Assembly: GCF_030272615.1 (NCBI RefSeq)
Contig: NC_081414.1
Location: 781,362,119-781,426,118, forward strand
DNA length: 64,000 nt
Source: Cryptomeria japonica
Taxonomy: Eukaryota; Streptophyta; Pinopsida; Cupressales; Cupressaceae
Direction of reading: 5' to 3'
Below, piece by piece: positions 34,769 through 45,405 of this stretch (position 1 is its first letter; every line of letters begins with the position of its first letter). The notes under the pieces were generated by a model that did no database searches, had not been told where the DNA came from, and saw nothing but the letters and a program-made list of their open reading frames with translations. The position numbers and the translations under genes were made by a program.

Positions 34769-37700
34769 ATGGAACCTAATTTGAATGGCCTTTTTAATGA
34801 GGACACGGGTAATTCCTCTAATCCTCCTAATGATGAAGAAGCTCTCCATGAGGTTTCTCTAGAATAACTTTCAAAATTGGATAGCCAATTTGATGATTTT
34901 CAACAATGGATGTCTCAAGAATACCTCGATAGTCAAGCTCTTTCATTAATTGAGGGTCTAAAACGTATGGTTCAAAGTGATAAGAATGGAATTGATATTT
35001 TGCGTAGTATTGCACACATTGTGGATTCGAATGTGATGCCTATGAAGAGTTGTGCCGAAACTTTGGGTTATACACAACCTCCTACTCAAGTCAATCATTC
35101 TATTCCTTTGAAAACTTCTATTGCTAGTATACCTACTTTTACATCAAACATAATGACTACTTCAATACAAGACATTCTGCCTATGATCACTAGTCATGGG
35201 GGCAATCCTTCCTCTTCAGTCAACCCTCTTCCTTCCTTCAATCCGACTTCTTCATTCATTCCTTCAATGGGTGTCCCTATTACATCTCCACAAATGAACA
35301 TGATGCAAGGGGGAAATTCATTCAACCATTCCATTCCTCCTTGTAGTGCTCCTCTTTTCCAATCATCTCCTATGACTAACCATCATAGTGTTCCACCACC
35401 TTATTCTCAATCAATACCTTCTTTCAATAACATAATACCTCCATCACAATCTAACATGTCTAATATAAACTCTTCGACTGAAGTGACCATTAACAATATT
35501 GCACAAACTGTCTCTTCTTTACAGCAACAAATTGCCTCTATGAATCAATCTAAGTTTAGTGTGCCCACATTTGATGTTGCGAGCCCACTTTCTCTTGACA
35601 TTGTTTGAGCTATCCCCCCTAAGCATGTTGAAATCCCACAGTTGGAGATTTATAATGGTAAGGGTGATCCTCTAACACATGTTAAGACCTTTCAAACAAT
35701 ATGTATCAATTTTTCTCATGACCAAAGGTTGCTTGCAAAATTGTTTACTAGAACATTGAGAGATAAGGCCCTACAATGGTATTTCTCGTTGCCTTCCTAT
35801 TCTATTACTTCTTTCCAACAACTTCCAAATGCCTTTATTCAACAATTTCAAAACAATATAGGTCCTAAAGTTACTTTGATTGATTTAATGCATTGTAAAC
35901 AAGGTGTTAAAGAAAAAGTGACTAATTTCATTGGTAGATATAAGCATTTGTGTGCTCAAATTTCTTTTCCAGTGCCTGACAATGATATTCAAAGAATCTT
36001 TATTTCTAATTTACAAAAAGATATTAGAGAAAAACTTCTGTTTTCTGAGTTTACTTCTTTCCAACAGTTGTGTGCAACTCTTCACAATTATCAACTGACT
36101 GTGAGTCAAATGGAACAAGCAAATCCTATGGCTCTGAGTGATAAGGGTGATAGTAGTCAACAACCATTTGGGAAGTTTAAACCGAACAGAGAATCTGTTA
36201 AGTTCAATGAAAACATCATCAACAACAATGTGAATGCAACATCAGGTGTGCCTCCTATTTCTAAGTTTTTCAAGAAAGAAAGAAAGTTTACTCCTTTGAA
36301 TGAATCATTGCATAGTATTATGAATAAGTTATTGGAACAAAATGTGCTTACTCTCCCTCCTATAAAGCAAATAGATCCTGCAAAGATTAACTCACCCTAT
36401 TTTGATAAACATCAACCTGGGCATGATACTGAAAAATATTTTTCTTTAAAGGGTAAAATTCAAGATCTGATTGATAATAATACTATCTCTGTTTCAGGTG
36501 TGAATAATAAAGGCAACACATTTGTAGCTCTTCCTAACCAAAATCTTAAGATTTTTACTGATCCATTACCTTCTCATACCTCTAATGTGATTGAGACTAA
36601 TGATTCCTCTTTCTCACCTGATGGTCTTGTGTTTATGACTCCGAATGTGATTAACTTTGTAGAGCAGTAGAAAATCCCTAAAGAACCTTCCATCACATTT
36701 GATTATAGTGAAACTATCAGGGCACCTGATGGTCCTTTATATATAGTTGCAAAAGTCCAGAATACACCTTGCCATGGAGTGCTTATTGATCCTTCTTGCA
36801 TGGTTAATGTTATTACTAAAGAATTTCTCTTTACTTTGCAATTGAATCAAGTGATCTATGACAAAACAAATGTGGTTGTGAAATTATTTGATGCATTTTT
36901 TTCTCCTGCAATTGGTTCTATTACATTACCTGTTGAGGTCCATAACAAATCCCTTGATGTGAGCTTTGCTATTATTCCTTCATCCAAACAATTTTGTGTG
37001 AAGCTAGGCTATCCTTGGCTATCTTCCATGAAAGCTATTGCTTCTCCTATTCACAAGTGTTTGAAATTTCCCCATAATGGTGAAGTTGTTACTGTCAATC
37101 ATAGTCTCTTTAAACCAGCTGAAAGAACTTCTAGTGTTCCTATTGATTATTTTTGGCCTAAACAATCCCAATCTCTTCCACCGCGAAGTGATCATCTTTT
37201 CAAATCTTATCAAAAGTGGAAAAATGATATGATCCTATCTCTAAGTGAACCTAGAACACCCAAACTTGATATTCCTATCATTCTTGAGAAGGAAGTTCTT
37301 CCTTTGAAAGATAAAACTAATGTCTTTCCTCAAGAAGATTCCCAACCCATTCCTATGGATGTGATTATGTCTATGTCTAATAAACTTTCTAAAAGTAGAC
37401 CTATACCTCCTCGTCATGATGGACTTGGTCTCCTTCCTAAACCAAGTATTCCTCCTTTATATGGAGCAGTTCCTCCTCCTTCCTTTTATAAAGAGAAGAG
37501 ACCTTCCTCTTCTCCTATTATCCAACCTAAGAAACCACAACCTAAACACCCAAGTGATAAGGATGAGAACATTCCTCCTCCTCAATCTTCTCAACCTCCT
37601 ACTAAGACTAGACGAAATCGTTCTGTGCGTGAACGCCAATGAAAGCGTCATCTTAGAGCTTGTGTAGCTGCTTCTCAAACTTTGCAATCCCCAAAAACAC

Positions 37701-38089
37701 CTTCAACTAGTATTATTCCATTTTCTCCTCAGCCGAAAATTGAGCCAAAATCTCCTAAACATAAGATGCATGATGGTTTTGATCCTGTGTGAGTTAAAGA
37801 TCCTATTTTTATAAATCTTGATGATGATTTAGATGAAAATGTTACTCCTCTTTCTTCTGATAGTGAATATGAATATGTTGATGTTGATAACCATTTATCT
37901 AACGAATTTTCTAAAGCACTTATCCTAGCTCCTAGACAAGAACAACATGGCTTGGAACATGAACATAGCCCTTGTTTGGATCTTGTGATAGCTCCATCTG
38001 CTATGTTGGATGTTCCTCCTCTAGCGTGTTCCCTGCCTTCCTGAAATATTGATCAGCAAGATCGTGGGGTGGATGACGTGCTAGACTAG
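34769..38089 (+). pseudogene. Gag-protease polyprotein of Gypsy-2, broken
   Basis: Same frame and start Met as Gypsy-1 and about 1,107 codons, with stops near 34865, 35606, 36668, 37640, 37789 and 38042. The capsid domain (about 35640-36130) and the retropepsin-like VLIDPSCMVNVI are present, so Asp-Pro-Ser is shared by both copies. A 24-bp in-frame deletion near 36410 removes the first Cys of the finger, and the last Cys is now Tyr (EKYF). At the Gypsy-1 stop 8387 this copy has a Lys codon, which shows that gag and protease were one frame in the ancestor. Confidence 0.85.
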
Positions 38090-38823
38090 TTTCATTAGCA
38101 TAGCAGAGTCTCTCCTCCTCTCTTTCTTTTGTTACTTCTTCTATGTGTTATTCTCATTCTTCTATTTGTTGTCCTTAGTGTTGTCTACTTGAGGATGATG
38201 CAAAGCATTGAGATCTCTTTTGGTCTCTCTCATGTTGACCCAAAAGACACATGTGTTCCCTTCTTCTAGGTGACCTTCCTTGATTGGGGAATGAAGAACA
38301 ATTATGCATACATACATATGATATACATGAATTATCATACAGCATACTGACCCCAAGGAAAGTGAAGTCACCTTGTGCTTTGTGTTTTGTGTCTATTATC
38401 CTTGGGTTTATCTCACACTTGGGGACTAAATCTTTGTGATAACGTGCTCCTTTCCCTTCTCTTTTCTTATGTGTATCACTACCTTAAAGCAATCACCCCG
38501 TTGAGGTGTGTGCGATCGCTTTAATGTAGGGGAGCATACACCCCATCCATATCTCTTCAGGATACTTGAAAATTTCTTGACGAACTTAGCTTTGCCTTGA
38601 AAATTTTTGGTATTTTTCTTACATGACTCATAGTGAGGGAACCTTACTACTGATAGTCATGGTTCTCCCTCATGATCTTTCCTTTTACTTTGTCAATCAA
38701 AGTCGTAAGATCCTTAGTCCACTGGGGGCTTGGTGTATCTTGCCTCCTTGACGTGGTGAAAGTCTTTCAATATTGTTTCCTTGTACTTTACTAGAAGTAT
38801 GGGCGTACGCTTATACTCCCGCT
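38090..38823 (+). other. 3' UTR of Gypsy-2 with conserved hairpin
   Basis: Matches the Gypsy-1 3' UTR. The hairpin arms are at about 38484-38496 and 38512-38524. An insert of about 35 bp near 38645-38685 (gatagtcatggttctccc) is absent from Gypsy-1. Confidence 0.6.
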
Positions 38824-38838
38824 AAAGTGGGGGCTAAA
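38824..38838 (+). other. Polypurine tract of Gypsy-2
   Basis: AAAGTGGGGGCTAAA abuts the 3' LTR. Confidence 0.75.
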
Positions 38839-40093
38839 TGTAGCGTCCTAAAATTGTGACACTTGCAATTTCGACTGCATTTGGATCTTCACGATGGTGA
38901 CGCAACACTGAACCTGAATGGAGACCCCGAAACCTATTTACGACATCAAAAACTACATCTTTTCTGCACCTTGGCCTGATCCTCCTTGCACCCTGCTATC
39001 CCGGGAGGTGGGACCATGGCACCTAGCACCCTGGTCCTTCAGGACCATGGCGCCTAGCGCCCTGGTCCCTCAGGACCATGGCGCCCAGTGCCCTGGTCCC
39101 TGGCCCTATTTTGGGCCCGATCTCTTTTGGGCATCGGGTCTTCAAGTTTGCAATTTGGAAAATAATGTTTCTAAGTCAGCCTAAGATTAGAAAAATCAGT
39201 CTCCTAACCCTAATTGACATGTATATAAACTACATTTCCTCTCCCATTTTGAGGAGAAAAAAATAGATGTGTGCAAAAGGTGGAAGCGATAGGCAAACAT
39301 TCAAACATTCGAGCATTTAATCATTCCTTCAAGCAATTGAGCATTCTAAGTCTCCATTCAAGGCTAAGTGTTGCAATCAAGACAAGGATTCAACCATTGA
39401 AGAGGAAATCACTTACAACATACAAACTAAAACAACATTTACACCTTCGCATGTAAGAATACAAACATTCTTACAACAAGGTATCAGTACTTGATTACAT
39501 TACAAATATTTACATTTACAACATTCTCATTTCTTGGTTAATTCCAAAACCAAGGTTTGACCTGAAGGAAAACCCCTAATCCCTAACCCCCCAATCGTCC
39601 TCTCTTTTCTATGTGTAGGTTGTAGGTACGCGACTGTAATTGAAGATCTGGAATCCTTGTGCAGAGACGAACAGATCCCCCTTCGTTTCGCGGATTTTTC
39701 GGAGGACCGTGTGCACTCCAGGCGCCATCATCCTGTCAAATTTTGCTCAAACTAATAGGACAGCATCGTCTCAACATTTTACTACTAATTCCAGGTCCGC
39801 AGCTTCATCCCATGTTTCTATTTCTATCTGCAAATGAATCTTTCTTACTTTCACATACACTCCTAGTTCAATCCTTCTATCTACATTCTTTACAAAAGAG
39901 GGTAGCCTTGCTATCTCAACCCTTGAAACTCATTTAGAATCCAGTCTTGCATTGTGTGGGATTGGATCTTGTGAGTTTCAACCCCTCTTTTGAATGTAAA
40001 GTCTCTCCTAAGTGAAAACCGTAAATCCTAGTGACCTCCTTTCTCTTTCCTTAGAGTCGGGGGAACACCTAGGGTTCGATTTTCCCCTTTACA
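38839..40093 (+). repeat. 3' LTR of Gypsy-2
   Basis: 1255 bp, TGTAGCG...TTTACA, followed by CTCAC. TATA box 39222-39229, GC-rich repeats about 39010-39105, hairpin near 39714-39743. Confidence 0.93.
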
Positions 40094-40098
40094 CTCAC

Positions 40099-43000
40099 AT
40101 TTACATAGGTGATGATACACAAGTTGAGGTTGAAGGGAAAGGTTCAGTTGACATGGATGATTGAACATTTGAGAATTTTCTCTATGTTCCTAACTTGTCT
40201 ACCAATCTTCTCTCTATCTACCAAATCACTCACTATGCAAATGGGAAAAAGGTTGAGTTTACACCTGATTCAATTGTGGTAAAGGAACTTGATGAGTATT
40301 TCATGGTAGCACTAGGACAAGTGAATGAAAAGTCAAGGCTTTATTCATTCTCCCACTTTGTACCAAGTTCTCCTTCTAGGGCCTTGCTTACTCATTCAAA
40401 TTCAGAAAGTAAGCTATGTCATGAACAGTTTTGTCACCTCAACTATCGCTATCTTCAATAGCTTAGCACTAAAGACATGGTCACAGGTCTACCACGAATG
40501 AGTTTTTTAGAGGGTGTCTATCTAGGATCTTCCATGGGAAAGTATCCCGAGGACAAGTTTGATAAAGGGAAATCTTGGAGACCTTTGGAAGTTCTTCAAC
40601 TTGTTCATAGCGATGTAGCAGGTCCATTTCCAACACCTTCATTTAGTAAGGCTTGCTATGTCCTCTCCTTCATTGATGACTACTCCTGCTTCACTTGGGT
40701 GTACTTTCTTATTCATAAGAGTGAAGTATTTGATAGATTTCAGGACTTCAAGGCTCATGTGGAGAAGCAATCCAGGAAAGTGGTCAAGATACTTTGTATA
40801 GATAATGGAATTAAATATGTGAACAAAAGACTTGAGGATTTTTGTACACTTGAGGGGATTGATCTTCAGCATTCTATTCAATACACTCCACAGTAGAATG
40901 GACTTGTAGAGTGCAAGAATAGAACTCTCAAGGAAATGGCTAGCTATATGATACATGCACATTCTCTTGATCCTGCCTTTTGGATAGAGGATATCAGTTG
41001 TGGCACACACATCTAGAATTGGGTTCCTCACAATTTTGTATAAGGTATTACTCTTTTTGAGGCTTGGGCTGGTAGGAAACCGATTGTGAGACATTTCAGA
41101 GTCTTTGGGTGTCCAACATGGGCTCACATACCTCTACAGAAATGCAAGGCATTAGAACCTCAGAGTAGGCCTTGCATATTTGTTGGATATCCTGAGGGTG
41201 TTAAGGCATATATATATTGATGGATCCTAAGACACATGAGGTGTTTATTAAGAGAAGTTCTCATTTTGAGGAAAGCTCTCTTAGCTTATCCTCACTACCT
41301 CCTCCACCTTCCTGCATTGTCGATAGTGATGCTAGTGATTCAGATGATGAGACTCCTTCAACTCTGACTCACAGGTTACACCTCTGCAGGGTCTAGTTCA
41401 AGTTGAGGAGCCTTGTTCTCCACCTCCATCTAGACCTCATTAGGCTCGATAGACACTTGAGTCAATGGGTTCTCTTGTTGGGGATCCTTCAAATTCATGG
41501 AGAACTCGATCATAGCATCAGGACCTTCCACATGCATTCATTGCTACTGCTTCTGATCCACAAACATTTCGGGAAGCATGAAGGGTTCTTGAGTGGGACC
41601 ACAATATGGAGGAAGAGTATAGTTCCTTGATGAGGAACAACACATGGGAGTTAGTCCCTCTCCCTAAGGGGAGAAAGATGGTTCGATGTAAGTGCATCTA
41701 TCGAACCAAGTTTGCAGTGGATGGTAGTGTGGATAAGTATAAGTCTTGACTTGTTGTGAAAGGTTTCTCTTAGGTTCCAGGTCTTGATTATACTGAGACC
41801 TTTGCACCCATAGCCAAGATGAACTCCATTGCTTGACACTTTCTATTGCTGCAGCTCATGGTTGCGCTATACATTAGATGGATGTGAAGAGTGCTTTTCT
41901 TCATGGGGATCTTGATGAGGAGATTTATATGGATCAATCATAGGGTTTCGTCCAAAATACTTCCTTAGTTTGGAGACTAAGGAAATTTCTCTATGGCCTT
42001 AAGCAAACCCCCAGGGCTTGGTACACCAAGATGGATTCCTTTCTTCTCACAGCAGGGTTCACCAGGTGCCATTTTGATCTGAATGTCTACATTTTGAGAT
42101 AGCATGACTCTCACTTGATACTTGTGCTCTATGTTGATGATTTGATCATTACAGGGAGCACCGCATACATCATTTGCAAGGTCAAATCTGCTTTGCCTGA
42201 TAGATTTGCTATGACTGACTTGTCTTTTGCATTACTTTCTCGAGATAGAGATTTCACAGTCACCTTCCGAGATTACACTATCACTGCCCAAGTATTCTCT
42301 TGATCTACTTGCATGCTTTCCTATGATTGATTGTAAGCCTGCACCGACTCCCTTGCTTTCAGGAGTCAAGCTTGAGGCTTAGTGCTCTTCTCCAGTAGTT
42401 GATACCACATTGTATCGCCAGCTTGTGGGTAGTCTCATCTACCTGACTCACACATGCCTTGATATTTCATTTGCGATTGGCATGGTTTCCCGCTTCATGC
42501 AGGAACCACATGAGCTTCTTTGGAAAGGCACCAAATGCATTCCTCATTACATCCAGGGTACACATCACTATGGGATTCACTATACAGCAGGCACAGGACT
42601 TTGCTTGGTTGGTTACATAGACTCCTATTGGTCCAGCAATCTTGATGATCATAAGTCTTCTTCAGGTTATAGTTTTCACCTTGGTTCAGGCCCTGTTTGT
42701 TGGCAGAGAAAAGCAACATGCTATTACTCTCTCTTCGACTGAGGCTAAGTATTGAGGAGTTGTTAATGTAGTGACTAAGACCATTTGGCTTCAGCAGATT
42801 CTCATAGAGTTTGGGTTGACCATTCTACGGTTGACAGTTCTACATTATGACAATCAAAGTGCTATTGCTATCTCGAAGAACCTGGTCCAGCACCAGTGAA
42901 CCAAACACATTGAGATCCATATGCACTACATTTGAGAGCTGATTCAGGAGCAGGTAATTGATTTGCAGTATTATCCTGCAGTGGAGCAGGTAATTGATTT

Positions 43001-43384
43001 TCATTATTTTCCTATAGTCGAGTAGGTTGCAGACATATTCACCAAACCTTTCACCGAGAGTAAGTTCTAGTAGTTGCAAGCTCTCTTGGGGGTGCACGAT
43101 GTCTCATTAGGGGGAGTCAGCTAACTTCTCCTCCCTCTCTTATGGGGGGGACTTTTTCCTCTTTAAGGTTTTGTCCTTCTTCTTTAAGAGTCTTTTGTAC
43201 ATTCATCTCTCTTTTGGGGGGGAGTTTTTTCCCATTGGGTTTTCTCCCTTTCTCCATTTGTGAGAGATTGCATTGCATAGTTTTTCTTGCATTTTCATAT
43301 TATACATGGGTACCTATTATGGTCTAATAGCCATGACCCATCTTGCATTGTTGACGTGAGTCTTCATTCCCCTAAGTTTCACTT
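40099..43384 (+). pseudogene. Copia pol: protease C-terminus, integrase, RT, RNase H
   Basis: Continues the Copia polyprotein. The protease end has FLYVPNLSTNLLSI (about 40180). The GAG-pre-integrase domain has HEQFCHLNY (about 40420), but the paired zinc Cys are lost (LEGVYLGSS). The integrase core shows HSDVAGPF (40600), IDNG and NGLVECKNRT, so D, D and E positions remain. RT shows FAPIAKM (41800), a frame-shifted LYGLKQ region (about 41990) and LYVDDLIITGS with YVDD at 42130-42141. RNase H shows GYIDSYW (about 42610) and VADIFTKPF at the end (about 43025-43055). At least a dozen stops and several shifts occur. A 36-bp in-frame tandem repeat lies near the RNase H end (42948-43019). About 250 bp of 3' UTR follow. 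Confidence 0.85.
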
Positions 43385-43393
43385 AAGGGGGGG
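43385..43393 (+). other. Polypurine tract of Copia
   Basis: AAGGGGGGG directly before the TGTTGG start of the 3' LTR. Confidence 0.9.
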
Positions 43394-43842
43394 TGTTGGT
43401 GTAAATAAATATTCATCATGCATATTATTATACTTTACTTAAGTTAACTCAGGATAATGCATCTCCTCATAGTTTTGATATGAGACACTTAGAGAAGTGT
43501 GCACATAGGGATATAGCTTGTAGGAGAAATTCCATCTTTTGTGGTCTTATTTTGCTGTTACACTCTACATTCAGTGGGTCATCCACCTCTTGTGGAATAT
43601 TATGTTATTTCTCCTACCTACCCCTAGTATTTCTTACCTAGCCTTGTTTCTCATTGAGCCACATGTAATGATTGTGTGCTCGTACATCCATATGGCCTTG
43701 CCTATATAAGCAGGGTCATATTCATTGTATTGGTTAATCTAGTTGATCATTTGTATATTAATGAGAATATAGTTTGTTCTTGTCATTCTTTTGTCTCTCT
43801 TTATACTTTTCATTGTGCCCATGATCTTGGCAAAATCACACA
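43394..43842 (+). repeat. 3' LTR of Copia
   Basis: 449 bp; TATA box at 43703-43710; ends CACACA and is followed by CAAAT at 43843-43847. Confidence 0.92.
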
Positions 43843-43847
43843 CAAAT

Positions 43848-44976
43848 ATCCTTTTATATCAAGTATTGTTTTATTTATACTTGTCATGTATTAAAGTCTC
43901 TTCCATCAAATTTCTCAATGAGAGTTAATTTTCTCATGATTATTCTTTTAATCGAAGGTGTCAGGCTCAACTAATAATGTACCTTAACAATTTTGCAAAT
44001 TTGACACAACAATAAAATAATATAAACTTTTTAAAGAGTTAACACAATTGACTAAGAAAAAATAATAGAAATAATAAGAAATAATATCATAACAATATTT
44101 TTAGCTTTCACCTCAAAAAAATTCCACCATGATTAAAGATCAGTGAATTCTCAAACCCTTTGAATGCATGCTCCAATGGAGATGATTGCCAATACTCTAA
44201 TAAAGAGTGACAGATCACAACCACTAACATTAAATGAATGATATAGAAATTGCACTGGGTTATGAAATGCTGCAACCAAAACAAAGAGAGTTGGTCAAAT
44301 ATGGTAAAACATATGCAGTAGAAAGTGAACAATGGAGATCTAGAGATTCAACACTAGGACTAGGGCATTTGGATTATCTCATGTGGAGATATATGCAATT
44401 TCTCTTGGTGTAGTGTAGCAATCTTTAAAGGAATTTACCAACTACCAACATAATTGTGTGTATGGGTGAGAAATATGCCTTCTTTGCAAGAGTTGCTAGT
44501 AGGAACAATTTTCACATCAATGATAACATAGTCCTCAACTTGATCAAGGTAAATATCTTTGTTAGCTCATCCAATGAGAATCCCCAGGAAAAACACAACA
44601 AACAACAAAGGAATATAGGAACTACCTCTCAAAATGAATGGATTGCCTGATGAGAGTTTGCTAATCAAGATAGATGTTACCAATGAAGCAAGCTGATAAG
44701 GTACACAAATTTGTAGATTTGATCAATACCAAAACAAACTCAAAATTATTTCACTTTGAATTGAACCAAGAAACAATACCACTTTTAGTCTCAAGAATGA
44801 ATAATATTCTATATAGTTATTGAGTCTCACTCAAGAAGGTCTTTAGTTCAAAAACATTCTTGTAGGTTGACTTCCATAATGGACAACAAACAACATAATA
44901 TTTGGCCTAATTTAAAAGAAAATAGTTTTCTCTACTCATCATATAGATAAGATATTATCTTGCTTTGATAGCATAT
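43848..44976 (-). other. 5' part of gag-only unit A (leader and Gag start)
   Basis: Aligns with about 54975-56124 of unit B. It holds the N-terminal Gag remnant next to the Copia insertion and an AT-rich leader. Near 44960 the primer site has decayed (tgctttgatagcata against gctctgatacca in unit B). Confidence 0.65.
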
Positions 44977-45312
44977 TGTAAAATTTAATAAAATATATAC
45001 AACTACAAATTACAAACAAAATGATATGAACGTCACTATTTTCAATCAATGCATCTTACTTATATATATGAGAGTCTACTTCTATTTTTAAGGAGAGATT
45101 CTCTCCACAAATCCTTATTTAGTTGTGATTGTTACTCACATAAAAATACACAAATCAAATTATATGAGTTGTTAAAACAACTCCAAACCATAATATATAT
45201 TATTGTTAATATAAAAATAATATTACTAAATACTAGCATTTACATGATAGTAGTTACTCGCATAACTATTATTTACCCATATATATGGAGAACTAACTCA
45301 AATTTCCCAACA
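44977..45312 (-). repeat. Middle LTR shared by array units A and B
   Basis: 336 bp, TGTAAAATTT...CCCAACA. It is flanked left by the primer-site end of unit A and right by the purine-tract end of unit B, which is only possible in a tandem array. Confidence 0.85.
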
Positions 45313-45405
45313 TTCCCATCCTTCATACAAACATGGTAGAAAAGAATTCACAAACTCCTTTTTAGTATGCTCACTCCTATGACATGCCCACTCTCATGGT
45401 TCATG

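Larger units (their letters stand above)
32278..40093 (+). mobile_element. Gypsy-2: second copy of the Gag-protease-only Gypsy family
   Basis: 7.8 kb, target duplication CTCAC (32273-32277 and 40094-40098), inserted in the Copia protease region. LTRs 32278-33485 and 38839-40093. The same leader repeats, Gag-protease frame, 3' UTR hairpin and purine tract as Gypsy-1, and again no RT, RNase H or integrase. The first bases of the 5' LTR are AGTAGTG where the family has TGTAGTG/TGTAGCG. It is more damaged than Gypsy-1, and it is younger than the Copia element it interrupts. Confidence 0.93.
29204..43842 (+). mobile_element. Copia LTR retrotransposon, split by Gypsy-2
   Basis: LTRs 29204-29651 and 43394-43842 begin TGTTGGTGTAAATAAATATT; target duplication CAAAT (29199-29203 and 43843-43847). 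An initiator-Met primer site, a long leader, gag, protease, integrase, RT and RNase H lie in Copia order, then a purine tract. Gypsy-2 (32278-40093) splits it just after the protease active site. The element is about 6.8 kb without Gypsy-2. Many stops make it non-coding today. Unit B of the surrounding array preserves the unfilled site near 54960-54980. Confidence 0.93.
27519..45312 (-). mobile_element. Gag-only Copia-type element, array unit A (contains Copia and Gypsy-2)
   Basis: Minus strand. Left LTR 27519-27856, shared middle LTR 44977-45312. The interior is 27857-29203 plus 43848-44976, about 2.5 kb. It carries a Copia-type gag (28440-29203 and beyond), a purine tract (complement of ttccccccc) at 27857 and a decayed primer site next to the middle LTR. 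No pol. The Copia element at 29204-43842 is inserted in it. No target duplication is visible at the array ends (TGGTA versus AAGGG). Confidence 0.8.
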
